Assembly (NCBI RefSeq): GCF_022397915.1
Contig: NZ_JAKEUO010000014.1
Span: 1,906-65,905 of the forward strand
DNA length: 64,000 bases
Source: Vibrio sp. Isolate34
GTDB lineage: Bacteria; Pseudomonadota; Gammaproteobacteria; Enterobacterales; Vibrionaceae
Direction of reading: 5' to 3'
Below the pieces are notes generated by a model, which saw only the letters and a program-made list of their open reading frames with translations, searched no databases and was not told the DNA's origin. The translations under genes were made by a program, and so were the position numbers. This document shows positions 28,706 through 39,500 of the stretch, piece after piece. How positions within the stretch are numbered: position 1 is the first letter of the stretch; each line of letters starts with the position of its first letter.

Positions 28706-31700
28706 CTATTCGTCATCCAGTGGAATCAACTTGGTATTACCACCATGTGCCTTCTCACGCTTACGCTGCACGAATGCATAGAAGCCTGGGATTAGGAAAG
28801 TACCCGCCAGTAACACACATAGCAGACCACCAATCAGTGAAATACCCAGAGAGTTCTGGCTCACGTGACCAGCACCCGCAGCGAAGATAAGCGGGAAGAT
28901 ACCTAAGATGAACGACCAAGACGTCATGTTTACAGCACGGAAACGTAGCGTACCGCCCTTCACTGCCGCATCTTCGATTGGTGCGTCTTTCTCTTCACGC
29001 TCAACTTTCGCGAATTCCACAATCAAGATTGCGTTCTTCGCGGCCAAGGCTATCAAGAGAACCAAACCAATCTGTGCATATAGGTTCAACGGCGTGCCTG
29101 TTAGGTTCAACGCCAAGAAAGAACCTAAGGTTGCGACAGGTACTACCAAAATAATCGCAATCGGTATGGTCCAACTCTCATACTGAGCCACCATGAACAA
29201 GTAGATGAAGATCAGCGCCAATGCGAAGGCAAAGATTGCTTGGTTGCCTGCGAGTACTTCTTGGTAAGCCATACCAGTCCATTCATACTGATAACCTTGT
29301 GGCAGAACTTCTGCAGCTACACGTTCCATCGCCGCAATCGCATCACCACTTGAGTAACCCGGTGCTGGTTGGCCTTGGATCACTGCACTGCGGTACATGT
29401 TGTAACGCCATGCTACATCAGGTTCGAAGATCTGGTCGTAAGTCACAAGCGTGCTTAGCGGGATCATCTCACCATTAGACGAACGTACGTGGAATCGTTG
29501 TAGAGCGTCCATGCTGCTACGGTGTTCACTGTCAGCTTGCATAATTACGCGGAAGTTCTTACCAAACATGGTGAAGTCGTTCACGTACAACGAACCAAGG
29601 TTACCTTGCAGAGTTTGGAAGATTTCCGACAGCGGAATGCCTAGTTGCTGCGCTTTCTCACGGTCAATGTCGACATAGTAGTGAGGCACGTTTGCACGGA
29701 AAGTACTGAATGTGTGTGAAATCTCAGGCTGTTTTGTCGCCTCAGCAATCACGTCATTCATTACCATCGCAAGGTCAGTACGGCTACGGCCTAAGGTATC
29801 TTCAAGAACAAACTCAAAACCAGACGCTGCACCCATGCCCGGTACCGCTGGCGGTCCCATCGCAAATACAATAGCTTGAGGTAGTTCAGTGGCCGCTCGA
29901 CCATTAATACGCTGCGAGATAGCCTGCGCTGAATGTTGACCATCCAATGCGTTACGCGTGTCCCAATCATGGAGCTTGATGAACATCGACGCACCATTCG
30001 ATGCAGATGCACCTGTCATGAATGCGTAGCCGTTTACCAGTGTTACACCATCAACACCCGGCTCTTGTTCAACCATCTCTAGTAATTGCTCAGTCACATC
30101 TTCTGTACGAGACAGTGATGCCGCGTCAGGAAGCTGAACGTTAACCAGCAAGATACCTTTATCTTCTTGAGGTACGAACGCCGTAGACGTTGTTTTCGCG
30201 AAGTAAGTAACAGCCGCTAAAGCAACGACGAAGAAAGTGAACAGCAGAACGCCTTTCTTAACCAAGAAGCCAGCAACTTGACCGTATTTGTTAGTAACGG
30301 ATTCTAGACCACGGTTAAACGCTTGGTACCAGCGAGCTGTGTTACCACCACCCTGCTTAAGAACCAATGAACACAATGCTGGTGACAACGTTAGTGCGTT
30401 AATAGAAGAGATAACAACGGCGATACAAATAGTCAGGGCGAACTGACGATACATGATGCCGGTAATACCTGGCAGCATCGCCACTGGGATGAATACCGCA
30501 AGTAGAACCAAGGTCGACGTAATGATCGGACCCGTTACTTCTTTCATCGCGATAAGCGTGGCTTTACGCGGTGAAATCGTTGGGTCTTTGGCCATCGTGG
30601 TATCAACGTTCTCGATAACCAAGATCGCATCATCTACTACAATACCAATCGCCAATATTAGACCGAACAGGGTTACCGTGTTGATGGTAAAGCCCGTCAT
30701 CTGCATAATGGCAAACGTACCGATCAAAGATACTGGAATCGCGACGACAGGAATCAAGGTTGCACGCGCACTACCCAAGAACAGGTAAGTAACGGCGATT
30801 ACCAGCAAGATAGCTTCGATCAGCGTTTTTACTACCCCTTTGATCGACTCAGCAACGAAGACTGTCGTGTCGTAACTCGCTTCATAAGCAACGCCTTCAG
30901 GGAAGTTTTTGCTTAGGTTGTCGAGCATTGCCATTACTGCTTTACCACTTTCCAGCGCGTTAGCGTCTGACTGAAGTGACAGTGCTACGATTGAAGCATC
31001 TTGACCACGGTATTTACCATTACCATCGTAGAACCTTTTACCTAGCTCAACACGTGCAACGTCTTTTAAATACACCGTCGAGCCGTCTTGACTTGCACGA
31101 AGAACAACATTTTCAAACTCATCAGCCGTTTCTAATCGACCTTTGGTTACTAGGTTGAATTGTACCTCTTGTGGATTGGCGTATGGAGCGGCACCAATAC
31201 GGCCAGCAGCGACTTGAACGTTCTGTTCAGCCAACGCACGGTTCACATCAGAGGTGGTGATATTGAGATTAGCCATTTTTTCAGGATCTAACCAAACACG
31301 CATTGCGTATTCACCGCCGCCCAACACATTCACTTCACTAATACCAGTAACACGCGCTAACTGATCTTTAACGTTTAAGTTGATGTAGTTGATCAGGAAT
31401 TGATCGTCATATTCACCGTTTGGAGAGTAGAAGTTCAGTACCATCAACAGGTCAGGTGAACGCTTCTTAACCGTTACACCGACCATTCTAACTTCTTGTG
31501 GAAGCTTCGATTCGATCTGAGCAACTCGGTTTTGAACGTTGACCTGTGCCATATCGGGATCTGTACCAACATCAAAAGTTACGTTAAGGCTGTATGAACC
31601 ATCATTCGCACTCTTAGAAGACATGTAGATCATATCTTCTACACCGTTAACCGACGTCTCTATAGGATCAGCTATCGCCTGTTCGACTACTTCAGCACTT

Positions 31701-31858
31701 GCGCCCGTGTACGATGCAGACACACTTACCGAAGGTGGGCTAATTTTTGGATACTCTGCAACAGGCAAGATCGCGAGAGAGATCGCACCCGCCAGCGTTA
31801 AAATTATGGATATTACAAGGGCAAACTTAGGCCTTTGAATAAAGAAACGACTCAACAT
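28706..31858 (-). CDS. RND multidrug efflux pump, inner-membrane subunit (HAE1 family)
   Basis: 1050-aa proton-driven transporter of the AcrB/MexB type. It starts with the usual first helix ([20 protein letters not shown]) and has two large periplasmic loops and twelve membrane segments. The transmembrane motif [14 protein letters not shown] near 400 carries the paired aspartates that relay protons. The length is normal for the family. It is encoded 11 bp after its adaptor gene, so the two form an operon. No TolC-type outer-membrane gene or TetR-type repressor lies next to them, so the outer channel is presumably encoded elsewhere. Which Vibrio Vex system it corresponds to cannot be told here. 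Confidence 0.94.
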   Translation of the reverse strand: MLSRFFIQRPKFALVISIILTLAGAISLAILPVAEYPKISPPSVSVSASYTGASAEVVEQAIADPIETSVNGVEDMIYMSSKSANDGSYSLNVTFDVGTDPDMAQVNVQNRVAQIESKLPQEVRMVGVTVKKRSPDLLMVLNFYSPNGEYDDQFLINYINLNVKDQLARVTGISEVNVLGGGEYAMRVWLDPEKMANLNITTSDVNRALAEQNVQVAAGRIGAAPYANPQEVQFNLVTKGRLETADEFENVVLRASQDGSTVYLKDVARVELGKRFYDGNGKYRGQDASIVALSLQSDANALESGKAVMAMLDNLSKNFPEGVAYEASYDTTVFVAESIKGVVKTLIEAILLVIAVTYLFLGSARATLIPVVAIPVSLIGTFAIMQMTGFTINTVTLFGLILAIGIVVDDAILVIENVDTTMAKDPTISPRKATLIAMKEVTGPIITSTLVLLAVFIPVAMLPGITGIMYRQFALTICIAVVISSINALTLSPALCSLVLKQGGGNTARWYQAFNRGLESVTNKYGQVAGFLVKKGVLLFTFFVVALAAVTYFAKTTSTAFVPQEDKGILLVNVQLPDAASLSRTEDVTEQLLEMVEQEPGVDGVTLVNGYAFMTGASASNGASMFIKLHDWDTRNALDGQHSAQAISQRINGRAATELPQAIVFAMGPPAVPGMGAASGFEFVLEDTLGRSRTDLAMVMNDVIAEATKQPEISHTFSTFRANVPHYYVDIDREKAQQLGIPLSEIFQTLQGNLGSLYVNDFTMFGKNFRVIMQADSEHRSSMDALQRFHVRSSNGEMIPLSTLVTYDQIFEPDVAWRYNMYRSAVIQGQPAPGYSSGDAIAAMERVAAEVLPQGYQYEWTGMAYQEVLAGNQAIFAFALALIFIYLFMVAQYESWTIPIAIILVVPVATLGSFLALNLTGTPLNLYAQIGLVLLIALAAKNAILIVEFAKVEREEKDAPIEDAAVKGGTLRFRAVNMTSWSFILGIFPLIFAAGAGHVSQNSLGISLIGGLLCVLLAGTFLIPGFYAFVQRKREKAHGGNTKLIPLDDE

Positions 31859-31869
31859 AAATAAGCCCC

Positions 31870-33006
31870 TTACTCAGCTTGTTCAGCAGCAGGCTGAATG
31901 CGAACAGACATACCATTACGCACACGCTGTAAGCCTTGAGTGATAACTGCATCGTTCTTATCTAGTCCAGACTGAACAATCACCCCACCTTCAACCTGAC
32001 GACTCATCTCGATGTTTCTACGCTCAGCCACAGGTGCCGCTTCGCCTTCAACTAGCACCATAACAAAGTCACCTTCAAGGTCGGTTTGAACCGCGCGGCG
32101 AGGAATGGTGACGACATCAATAGATTGCTTCTCACGCAGATCAACACGAACGTGCTGGCCAGGAAGAAGTTGCTGGTCTGGGTTATCGGCAATCGCGCGC
32201 ATCGCGATCGTACCAGTGTTTAGGTTGATACGGTTGCCCAAGAAATCGAGCTGACCTAGGTGTTCGAATGCTTCGCCATTTTCAAGCATGATTTGCACTT
32301 CAACACGATCAGAATCGCTGCTGCCGTCACCTTCAATACGGTCCATACCTAACTCAATACGCTCACGCTCACTGATGCTGAACGATGCATGGATTGGGTC
32401 TAGGCTAACCAAAGTCGTCAGTACACCTGAAGACGGTGAAACTAGGTCACCTTTACTTACTTTAGTGTCACTGATTCTTCCAGAGAAAGGCGCGATAATT
32501 TTTGTGTGAGAAAGTTGGACATTCGCGGCGTTTAACTGAGCTTGGCTCGCTTCAAGCTGTGCTTGAGAACCTAATAGGTTTGCCGTCAATGCATCAAACT
32601 CCGATTGAGAAATACTGCCCTTAGGAAGTAGGTTCTTACCACGGTTGAAATCAAGTTCGGCTTTTTTAAGGTTGGCATTCGCCTGAGCAACAGCCGCTTT
32701 CGCGCTTGCTACTTCCGCTTCAAATGACGATGGTTCAATTGAGTAAAGTAATTGACCCTTCTCGACCATTTGGCCTTCTTTGAAGTGACGGCTTTGTAGA
32801 TAGCCCGAAACCTGCGCCGTGATCGCCGTGTCTTCTACGGCTTCAATACGACCGATGTACGACTTACTTTGCTGATGAGAAACAACGCTAACATCCTGTA
32901 CAGCTACGAGAGGTAAAGGCGCTTGCTTGGCATTCTGAGCATCTTGCCCACATCCAGCAAGAATAAGAGAGCTTGCAAGAGCCGTAAGGATTAACTTTTT
33001 ACGCAT
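31870..33006 (-). CDS. RND efflux periplasmic adaptor lipoprotein
   Basis: 378 aa, AcrA/MexA type. A lipoprotein signal with lipobox LILAGC is present at residues 13-20. It is followed by a lipoyl half ([24 protein letters not shown]), a helical hairpin with repeated Ala/Gln heptads, the second lipoyl half ([20 protein letters not shown]) and beta-barrel domains. It joins the inner-membrane pump to an outer-membrane channel. ATG at 33006 is chosen because it starts the signal sequence; an in-frame upstream extension to 33099 lacks one. It is the first gene of the two-gene operon. Confidence 0.92.
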   Translation of the reverse strand: MRKKLILTALASSLILAGCGQDAQNAKQAPLPLVAVQDVSVVSHQQSKSYIGRIEAVEDTAITAQVSGYLQSRHFKEGQMVEKGQLLYSIEPSSFEAEVASAKAAVAQANANLKKAELDFNRGKNLLPKGSISQSEFDALTANLLGSQAQLEASQAQLNAANVQLSHTKIIAPFSGRISDTKVSKGDLVSPSSGVLTTLVSLDPIHASFSISERERIELGMDRIEGDGSSDSDRVEVQIMLENGEAFEHLGQLDFLGNRINLNTGTIAMRAIADNPDQQLLPGQHVRVDLREKQSIDVVTIPRRAVQTDLEGDFVMVLVEGEAAPVAERRNIEMSRQVEGGVIVQSGLDKNDAVITQGLQRVRNGMSVRIQPAAEQAE

Positions 33007-33266
33007 GGTTATACCGTCACTTATGAGAAATTGAACAGCATAAAAGTTACGTAACACAATTGCTTCAAATGTCCGAGGAATATCAATTATAACTCGCAAA
33101 AGTGTTTCAACGTGTAACGAGAAACCTGATGCTTATAAAACACTTACAAGTAGATAACAAAATCACCTCAAATGAGTCTTTCTCGCTATTGGTAACTAGG
33201 TATATTGATTAACATCATGTATCTTCGTAGATAAGTATTCATATTTAATTACTTAAGGTAATTCAC

Positions 33267-33710
33267 ATGATTTCAAAATGGGCTAAACGTTTTTATCAAA
33301 TGGCGGAGCTGGTTGGCTCTTGGAGTAAAGATCCATCCACTCAAGTTGGTGCTGTGATCACCAAACACAACCGTATCGTTTCAGTAGGCTTTAACGGCTA
33401 CCCTCATGGTGTATCGGATAGTGCTGATACTGATGATCGTGAGATGAAATACCTAAAAACCTTACACGCTGAAGAAAACGCAATCTTGTTTGCTAAGCGC
33501 GATTTAGACAGCTGTGAAATCTGGGTGACTCACTTCCCTTGTCCAAACTGTGCTGCGAAGATCATTCAAACAGGTATCTCTGCGGTTCACTGCCCTGAGC
33601 AAAGTGAAGATTTCCTTTCTCGTTGGGGAGACAAGATCAAGGTAAGCCAAGATATGTTTGAACAAGCTGGCGTACAAGTCGATTGGTTGCCAATAGCTGA
33701 CTTAGACTAA
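33267..33710 (+). CDS. Deoxycytidylate (dCMP) deaminase family protein
   Basis: 147 aa. Zinc-dependent cytidine/dCMP deaminase fold: the zinc motif HAEENAIL near 71 supplies His and the catalytic Glu, and PCPNCAAKI near 94 supplies the two Cys. The N-terminal KDPSTQVGAVI is typical of dCMP deaminases, which make dUMP for thymidylate synthesis. The gene is single, with a strong terminator after it. A role in nucleotide salvage is likely. Similar deaminases also occur in other pathways, so the substrate is not certain. Confidence 0.88.
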   Translation: MISKWAKRFYQMAELVGSWSKDPSTQVGAVITKHNRIVSVGFNGYPHGVSDSADTDDREMKYLKTLHAEENAILFAKRDLDSCEIWVTHFPCPNCAAKIIQTGISAVHCPEQSEDFLSRWGDKIKVSQDMFEQAGVQVDWLPIADLD

Positions 33711-33755
33711 CTTCAGTTGGTTAATCTGTTTATTGATTGGTTAAGAAGATACAAA

Positions 33756-33795
33756 AAAGCCGAGAGTCGATGATATCGCTCTCGGCTTTCTTTTT
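33756..33795. terminator. Bidirectional terminator between deaminase and MscS genes
   Basis: Stem AAAGCCGAGAG / CTCTCGGCTTT, extended inside by CGAT / ATCG. A T run follows on both strands. Confidence 0.9.
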
Positions 33796-33827
33796 ATTCG
33801 CTAGCACATTCACAAAAGAAGCGAGCA

Positions 33828-34670
33828 TTACGCGGTAGCTGGAAACTCTTCAGCGTATGCTTCCATGAAGTCTTTGCGGATGTCTTGCTCTAAGTGAATC
33901 GCTTTTTCAGTCGGGCAGAAAATCATAAAGTGGACTTCTTGCTCACCTGTTGAACTGCTTGTGATGTGGATATGCGGCTCAGAACCCGGAAGATCGACAC
34001 CAGCGTGCTTTTCGATTACGCTGTTATAACGACGAGCAACATCAATAAACTCCTCACAATGCTCTTCAATTTTTACGATAAGCCCCGGCACCATTGGGTA
34101 TAGGTTAACGAAGTCTTTCACTGTTACTGTAAAGCTATGGTAAACGTAACGCTTCATGAAGTTGAGGTTCTTTACAGGGTAAGTAAAGAACATGCTGTTA
34201 GGCAGCGTAGCGGTCTTGCCAGTGAAGTGGTATTGACCATGATAAAGGTCGATTTCTTGAATCACAGTCGCCATCAGATTGTGTTCAATCACCTCACCAC
34301 TGATTTTACCCACCTCAATCCAGTCACCGATTCGGAATGAACGAGAACTCGCACGTTGAATCGAACCAGTGAAACACAAGATGATCTCTTTTGAAGCCAC
34401 GACTATTGCCACCGCAATAGCTGTAACAGACAGCGCAAATTCGCTGATTTCAGATTTCCACAGCACAAACAAAGTGACCATAATAATGGCAAACGTACCG
34501 TTCTTGGTACGAGACATCCAGTTACGTTGGTCTTCGCTAAGGAAAGCGACATCACCTCTAATGCGAGACAAGGTGATTCGGCGGATGATTAAAATGAGAC
34601 TGATAATCAGTGCACTAAAAATAAACTTATGCGCGAGTAGGAAATCTATTACTTGCCACATCTTTTCCAT
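33828..34670 (-). CDS. Small mechanosensitive ion channel (MscS family)
   Basis: 280 aa. It has three to four membrane segments (about 15-30, 58-72, 80-110). The pore-lining-like helix (AVAIVVASKEIILCFTGSIQRASS) leads into a beta domain beginning RSFRIGDWIEVGKISGEVIEHNLMATVIQEID. That order matches MscS channels, which open on membrane tension during osmotic downshock. The usual glycine/alanine-rich pore pattern is partly altered, so conductance may differ. It is downstream of the DM13 gene on the same strand but separated by a hairpin. Confidence 0.85.
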   Translation of the reverse strand: MEKMWQVIDFLLAHKFIFSALIISLILIIRRITLSRIRGDVAFLSEDQRNWMSRTKNGTFAIIMVTLFVLWKSEISEFALSVTAIAVAIVVASKEIILCFTGSIQRASSRSFRIGDWIEVGKISGEVIEHNLMATVIQEIDLYHGQYHFTGKTATLPNSMFFTYPVKNLNFMKRYVYHSFTVTVKDFVNLYPMVPGLIVKIEEHCEEFIDVARRYNSVIEKHAGVDLPGSEPHIHITSSSTGEQEVHFMIFCPTEKAIHLEQDIRKDFMEAYAEEFPATA

Positions 34671-34729
34671 TACTTAATCCTTAGCATTACACCAATTAGC
34701 ATTTGAAGAACTGGCTGAGAAAGCATTAT

Positions 34730-34760
34730 AAGAAAGCGCTCAAAAATAGAGCGCTTTCTT
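34730..34760 (-). terminator. Terminator of the DM13 gene
   Basis: Perfect stem AAGAAAGCGCTC / GAGCGCTTTCTT with a seven-base loop, just after the DM13 stop codon on the minus strand. Confidence 0.8.
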
Positions 34761-34789
34761 ACGTGCCTAATTCAGCTTAGCTAAGGCTA

Positions 34790-35257
34790 TCATTTTATCT
34801 GGGCAGAAGTAATAAATTGGCCAAAAGTTTCACACCAAATCACAACGGTATTAAATCGATTAAGATCAATACCTTCTGGAAGCTCAACCATAAATCGGTC
34901 GAATGTTTTCACATCCCCAACTCTCAATAACTCGCTCTTGCTGTCATTGAAGGCTTGTTCGGTTTCAATAAACTTAGGAGAGAGATAAACCTTGTAATCC
35001 GGCCCCGGTGCCAGCTCACCTTCAAACGCAATCGCATTTTCAGAAACCGAGACGATGCCCTCTCCCCAGTGTAAGAAATCACTGTCTTGGCGATCTTTAC
35101 TGAATTCGCCGGTATAAATAGCCTGTTGTGAGATCGCTTCAACTGAACTCGAAGATGGAGAATCAGGCTCAATCAAGATAGGCAATGCATAAACACCAAG
35201 CCCAAAACCAAAAGCACCCACGGCTATGTGGGTGCAAAGTAAAACTAACTTTTTCAT
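34790..35257 (-). CDS. DM13-domain membrane-anchored protein
   Basis: 155 aa. One N-terminal membrane segment (residues 5-30) is followed by a DM13 domain: HWGEGIVSVSE, LAPGPDYKVYLSPKF, and near the end the conserved cysteine in VVIWCETFGQFITSAQ. DM13 domains are proposed, from bioinformatics, to take part in electron transfer. Here the protein would sit in the periplasm, tethered to the inner membrane. It lies between pepT and the small MscS gene on the same strand, with hairpins on both sides, so probably a separate transcript. Confidence 0.82.
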   Translation of the reverse strand: MKKLVLLCTHIAVGAFGFGLGVYALPILIEPDSPSSSSVEAISQQAIYTGEFSKDRQDSDFLHWGEGIVSVSENAIAFEGELAPGPDYKVYLSPKFIETEQAFNDSKSELLRVGDVKTFDRFMVELPEGIDLNRFNTVVIWCETFGQFITSAQIK

Positions 35258-35279
35258 CGCGTACTCCCTTATGCTTAAA

Positions 35280-35301
35280 GAGAGTATTATTGAATACTCT
35301 C
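35280..35301 (-). terminator. Probable terminator of pepT
   Basis: Stem GAGAGTATT / AATACTCTC with a four-base loop, between the pepT stop and the DM13 start. The T run after it on the minus strand is short (TTT). Confidence 0.55.
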
Positions 35302-35333
35302 AAAAATACAAAGAGATATCGCGTTATAGGCTG

Positions 35334-36566
35334 CTATTTCTGGTAGTGAAGAGCAGTACGCTGAGACAGTTCAACAATCACTTTCACCGCCTGTTCCATA
35401 CCTTGAATGGTAATGAACTCATGAATGCCATGGAAGTTATAGCCGCCAGTAAAGATATTCGGACATGGTAGCCCCATGAACGATAGGCGAGCACCGTCTG
35501 TACCACCTCGGATCGGTTTGATCATTGGCTCAACATCGCACTCGATCATCGCTTGCTTCGCCAACTCAATAATGTGTTGATGAGGTTCAACCATCTCTTT
35601 CATATTGAAGTAACTGTCTGTCAGCACCAACTCAACATGGCCTTTCTCTAGGCGTTCGTTCAGTTCATCGACTTTCTGTTGCATGAACACCTTACGCGCT
35701 TCTACACCCTCACGCTCAAAATCACGGATGATATAACCCAATTCAGAGCGAGCGACACCCATTTCAGCCGATTTCAGGTGGTAGAAACCTTCATAGCCTT
35801 CTGTGCATTCAGGTGTTTCTTGTACTGGCATCATCAATTGGAACTGCGCTGCAATGTTCATCGAGTTCACCATCTTACCCTTTGCGGTACCCGGGTGAAC
35901 GTTTACGCCGTGACAGATAACATCAGCACTTGTGGCATTGAAATTCTCAAACTCCAACTCACCGACTGGACCACCATCAATGGTGTACGCCCATTCAGCA
36001 CCAAACTTCTCAACATCAAACAGGTTTGCACCACGGCCGATCTCTTCATCTGGCGTGAAACCAATGCAAATGTCGCCATGTTTGATTTCAGGATTCGCCT
36101 TTAGGTAAGCAATCGCACTAATGATTTCAGCGATGCCCGCTTTATTGTCGGCACCCAGTAACGTCGTGCCATCGGTCATAATAAGGTCATGACCATGCAG
36201 AGTCTCAAGATCTGGGTATTGGCTTGGGTTTAAGCATTCTCCACTTGTGCCTAGCTCAATCATTCCACCTTGGTAATCTTTAATCACCTGCGGCTTCACG
36301 TTCGCCCCTGATGCGTCAGGAGCGGTATCCATGTGCGCGACAAAACCAATCGCAGGTACTGGAAAATCGACGTTCGACGGCAGTTTCGCCATCAAATATC
36401 CATTTTCATCTAAAGACACATCAACTAACTCTAATTCGATCAATTCTGACTTTAAGGCTTCAGCAAAGGTGATTTGACCCGGTGAACTTGGGCACTGCTG
36501 ATTAGAAGGATCGGATTTGGTATCAAAAGTAACGTAATTCAGAAAACGTTCTACTAGCTTTTCCAT
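35334..36566 (-). CDS. pepT: Peptidase T (tripeptide aminopeptidase)
   Basis: 410-aa M20-family dizinc aminopeptidase that removes N-terminal residues from tripeptides in the cytoplasm. Metal and catalytic motifs are in order: HMDTAPD near 80, LGADNKAG near 142 and [10 protein letters not shown] near 175. GGTDGARLS near 350 and a C-terminal His (FHGIHEFI) complete the site. The length equals that of the E. coli enzyme. The start is ATG followed by Glu-Lys-Leu-Val-Glu. The gene is monocistronic. Confidence 0.95.
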   Translation of the reverse strand: MEKLVERFLNYVTFDTKSDPSNQQCPSSPGQITFAEALKSELIELELVDVSLDENGYLMAKLPSNVDFPVPAIGFVAHMDTAPDASGANVKPQVIKDYQGGMIELGTSGECLNPSQYPDLETLHGHDLIMTDGTTLLGADNKAGIAEIISAIAYLKANPEIKHGDICIGFTPDEEIGRGANLFDVEKFGAEWAYTIDGGPVGELEFENFNATSADVICHGVNVHPGTAKGKMVNSMNIAAQFQLMMPVQETPECTEGYEGFYHLKSAEMGVARSELGYIIRDFEREGVEARKVFMQQKVDELNERLEKGHVELVLTDSYFNMKEMVEPHQHIIELAKQAMIECDVEPMIKPIRGGTDGARLSFMGLPCPNIFTGGYNFHGIHEFITIQGMEQAVKVIVELSQRTALHYQK

Positions 36567-36914
36567 AATTCATCTCACCATGGATTAAGTAATTGATTTA
36601 CTGACCTAATTATTATGTAGATAGGCGATGTATTGTTAAATAAATACGTACGCAGAGTCAGTAGCGAGGTTTTTCATCTTACGCCCCTGACTATCTATGT
36701 AATTGCTCTAAATCATTATTGTGCGAAATTAGACGAGCTTCCTATACTGAAATCAGAGGGTTTCGTCAGTTCCAATATTGCATACGGATGATAAGCGATT
36801 GCTTTGTACGCATTCTACGCCCTTCGCTCTCAGCCTAACAAAAGTACAAAGTGGATGATGATCACAATTTATCCCTGATGCAGAATCTGTCATACGTTAC
36901 ACGGAGACACAGTT
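36567..36914. other. Intergenic region upstream of pepT and the 48-aa gene
   Basis: 348 bp holding two divergent upstream regions. No ORF with a credible start was found. A TGATCACAATTT stretch near 36858-36872 could be half of a CRP-like site, but the other half is poor. Confidence 0.4.
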
Positions 36915-37061
36915 ATGACGATTAATAAGTATTTTATTTTTTCTCCTCAAGCCTCTGAGGAAGCACTTCAACCAGTATTAACTGAGAAAGAAGTTCAAAG
37001 GCAGGAAGCTCTAAGGCTCGCGCAAACCCAAGGTGGTTTTGATACCAACGCGACCTCGTAA
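36915..37061 (+). CDS. Small 48-aa protein of unknown function
   Basis: Short gene beginning MTINKYFIFSPQASEE and ending FDTNATS. The ATG is preceded by GGAG eight bases upstream, and the TAA is followed 38 bp later by a strong terminator, which together argue for a real monocistronic gene. The product is soluble, with a charged helical middle (Glu/Gln/Arg-rich) and no membrane segment or signal. No family is recognised. It lies alone between divergent pepT and the aldo/keto reductase gene and is too short for default gene-length cutoffs. Confidence 0.6.
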   Translation: MTINKYFIFSPQASEEALQPVLTEKEVQRQEALRLAQTQGGFDTNATS

Positions 37062-37099
37062 CTTGATAATACTCAGAACGTATTTATAGAACCCCTAAT

Positions 37100-37134
37100 A
37101 AAGAGCTCTACTTCTCTATGATGTAGAGCTCTTT
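37100..37134 (+). terminator. Terminator of the 48-aa gene
   Basis: Stem AAAGAGCTCTAC / GTAGAGCTCTTT (12 bp) with an 11-base loop, then TTTGTCTTT. Confidence 0.85.
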
Positions 37135-37431
37135 GTCTTTAGACCTTTCTTCTCTATTTCCAATAAGCCCTATTCAGGCGTCAGCCTGTCCGCACTCTTT
37201 TGCTTCCCGACCTTCGCCTATATCTGTATCTATACCTTTACCTATAGTTACTCGAGTACATCGCCATCTCATTCGTCACGCTGAGAAATGACTCATTAAA
37301 CTTCCTCAAGCCATACCTTGTCGCGCCATTTTGTGCTAATAATTCATATTCGTTTTCATTCCTCACTCGCCCTCTTTTCAAATACTTTTATGCGAGTACC
37401 AGAGAACTTAACCACAGGAATCCCGAATTCA

Positions 37432-38484
37432 ATGGAATATTCAAAACTAGGAAGTAGTCAAATTCCCGTTTCCCGAATCTGTCTTGGTAGCATGACTTGG
37501 GGGCTGCAAAACACGCAACAACAAGCCGACCAACAGATCGAATACGCACTAAGCCAAGGTATTAACTTTATTGATACGGCAGAAATGTACGCGGTTCCGC
37601 CTTCTCCAGATACCTACGGCAAAACAGAAGCGATTATCGGTAACTGGTTGTCTCGTAATCCGCAGCGCCGCAAAGAATTAATCATTGCGAGTAAAATTGC
37701 GGGGCCAGGCCTGCCTTGGGTTCGAGATGGCGGCCCGATAACGGGTGAAGCCGTAATCGCCGCGGTTGATGCGTCATTACAACGCCTACAAACCGATTAT
37801 ATTGATCTTTACCAACTTCACTGGCCAAATCGCACTACACCTCACTTTGGTAAGCACTTTCCTAATCACATTCGATTCAGCGATATCGACCGAAAGCAGC
37901 ATGAAGCGGAGATGTTGGAGATCCTTCAAGCATTAGCGAGTTGCATTAAGGCGGGTAAGATTCGTCATGTTGGCCTTTCAGATGACACGGCTTGGGGCAT
38001 TAACACGTACCTTAAGCTGAGTGAGAAGCACGATTTGCCGCGCATGGTTTCTATTCAAAATGAATTCAGCCTACTGCACGCAAAAGACTGGCCATATTTG
38101 ATTGAGAATTGTGTGCATGAAGATATTGCTTACCTGCCGTGGTCACCTTTGGCTGCGGGCATGTTAAGTGGTAAGTACATTGATGGTGCAAGGCCGGAAG
38201 GCAGTCGCTGGACGTACATGCAACGTAAAGGCATTTTCCGTGACACTGAATCTGCCAATGAGGCGGTGAAAGGCTATGTTGAAGTGGCCAACGCACACGG
38301 GTTTACGCCAAGCCAACTGGCATTAGCGTGGTGTAATCAGGTCGACGGTGTTACCTCGACCATTATTGGCGCAACCACCATGGAACAGTTGAAAGAAAAC
38401 GTGGCGGCGTTCAGTAAACCGCTGTCAGAAGAGATCCTTACCGATATCAATACCGTGTTTAGGCGCTACCCTGCTCCGTATTAA
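37432..38484 (+). CDS. Aldo/keto reductase, Tas-like
   Basis: 350 aa NADP(H)-dependent oxidoreductase with a TIM-barrel fold. Catalytic tetrad positions are visible: Asp and Tyr in FIDTAEMYAVPP near 52-57, Lys in LIIASKIAGPG near 88, His in DLYQLHWPN near 128. The C-terminal cofactor motif TSTIIGATTMEQL is present. The PPSPDTYGKTE insertion after the active-site Tyr is typical of the E. coli Tas subgroup. ATG at 37432 has AGGAA upstream; the frame is open to 37318, but that stretch is not reductase-like. The physiological substrate is unknown. Confidence 0.92.
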   Translation: MEYSKLGSSQIPVSRICLGSMTWGLQNTQQQADQQIEYALSQGINFIDTAEMYAVPPSPDTYGKTEAIIGNWLSRNPQRRKELIIASKIAGPGLPWVRDGGPITGEAVIAAVDASLQRLQTDYIDLYQLHWPNRTTPHFGKHFPNHIRFSDIDRKQHEAEMLEILQALASCIKAGKIRHVGLSDDTAWGINTYLKLSEKHDLPRMVSIQNEFSLLHAKDWPYLIENCVHEDIAYLPWSPLAAGMLSGKYIDGARPEGSRWTYMQRKGIFRDTESANEAVKGYVEVANAHGFTPSQLALAWCNQVDGVTSTIIGATTMEQLKENVAAFSKPLSEEILTDINTVFRRYPAPY

Positions 38485-38531
38485 GCTGTCAGTTCACCGT
38501 TTTTCTCAGTTCAGCTTGAGTAAACCCCATA

Positions 38532-38564
38532 AGAGCGCGCTATTTAGTGCGCTTTTCTTTTTTT
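38532..38564 (+). terminator. Terminator of the Tas-like reductase gene
   Basis: Stem AGCGCGCTA / TAGTGCGCT (one G-T pair) followed by a T-rich run. Confidence 0.8.
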
Positions 38565-38668
38565 GAGTGGGTCGCTTTTGCTTTTTATATGGATCGCATT
38601 GAGTTATCACGCTTTTGGTTATCCAACCTTTGCTCTATAATGCGCGGGCTTATATCTAGGATAAAAAC

Positions 38669-39403
38669 ATGATTTCAAAAAACCAATTAAAACTCCTTCG
38701 TGCTTTGGGCCAAAAGAAACAACGTAAAGCCCACGGCTTGTTTCTAGTTCAAGGTGAAAAGAACGTTCTTGAACTGTTCAATAGTGACTTAGTCGTAAAG
38801 AACGTCTTTGCTACTGCTGATTTCTTATCTGAGAATCACGCATCACTGATTGAGTTTGATTGTGTTGATGCCTCGCTAGACGACCTAACCAAAGCGAGCA
38901 CTTTGGTGAGCAACAATGCCGCAATTGCGGTGGTTGAGATTCCAAAGGTTAAATTACCAGAAGCGACAGGCTTAATGATTGCGCTGGATGGTGTTTCTGA
39001 CCCAGGTAACCTAGGTACGATTATTCGTGTGGCAGACTGGTATGGTATTAAGCATATCGTTGCGAGCAGCGACTGCGCAGACCCATACAACCCTAAAACA
39101 ATCAGTGCAACTATGGGTAGCTTTGGCCGAGTACACGTAAGCCAAACGGACTTACCAGCTTATTTAGAGCAAGCGAACCTGCCAGTTTACGGCGCGTTTT
39201 TAGAAGGCGAAAGCGTTCATAAGACTGACTTCACTGCCAACGGTATTTTGCTGATGGGCAGCGAGTCTCACGGTATCCGTGAGCATGCGGCTAAATACGT
39301 GACTGATAAGATTACGATTCCAGCATTCGGTGGTGCAGAATCTTTAAACGTAGCAATGGCGACAGGTATTATCCTCGACAACATGCGTCGTCAACATAGT
39401 TAG
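38669..39403 (+). CDS. SpoU/TrmH-family RNA 2'-O-methyltransferase
   Basis: 244 aa. The N-terminal substrate-binding domain (to about 95) begins KNQLKLLRALGQKKQRKAHGLFLVQGEKNV. The SPOUT knot domain follows, with motif 1 ALDGVSDPGNLGTIIRVADWYG, motif 2 ILLMGSESHGI and motif 3 IPAFGGAESLNVAMATGIIL. These bind S-adenosylmethionine and supply the catalytic Arg. Enzymes of this group methylate ribose in rRNA or tRNA; the exact site cannot be assigned. ATG follows AGGA by nine bases. Monocistronic. Confidence 0.92.
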   Translation: MISKNQLKLLRALGQKKQRKAHGLFLVQGEKNVLELFNSDLVVKNVFATADFLSENHASLIEFDCVDASLDDLTKASTLVSNNAAIAVVEIPKVKLPEATGLMIALDGVSDPGNLGTIIRVADWYGIKHIVASSDCADPYNPKTISATMGSFGRVHVSQTDLPAYLEQANLPVYGAFLEGESVHKTDFTANGILLMGSESHGIREHAAKYVTDKITIPAFGGAESLNVAMATGIILDNMRRQHS

Positions 39404-39444
39404 AGCTCATCCACTTACTGACTAACAGACAGTGTGCAGATATT

Positions 39445-39480
39445 AAAAAAGGCGTATTGATTAAATCAGTACGCCTTCTT
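39445..39480. terminator. Bidirectional terminator between the methyltransferase and ferredoxin genes
   Basis: Stem AAGGCGTA / TACGCCTT extended by TGAT / ATCA, with A and T runs outside, between convergent genes. Confidence 0.85.
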
Positions 39481-39500
39481 ATTTGAGTTCTTTTCAACAA

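Noticed and set aside
36853..36875. CRP site before the 48-aa gene
   Set aside because: One half-site (ATCACA) is good, but the other half and the spacing do not fit the consensus.
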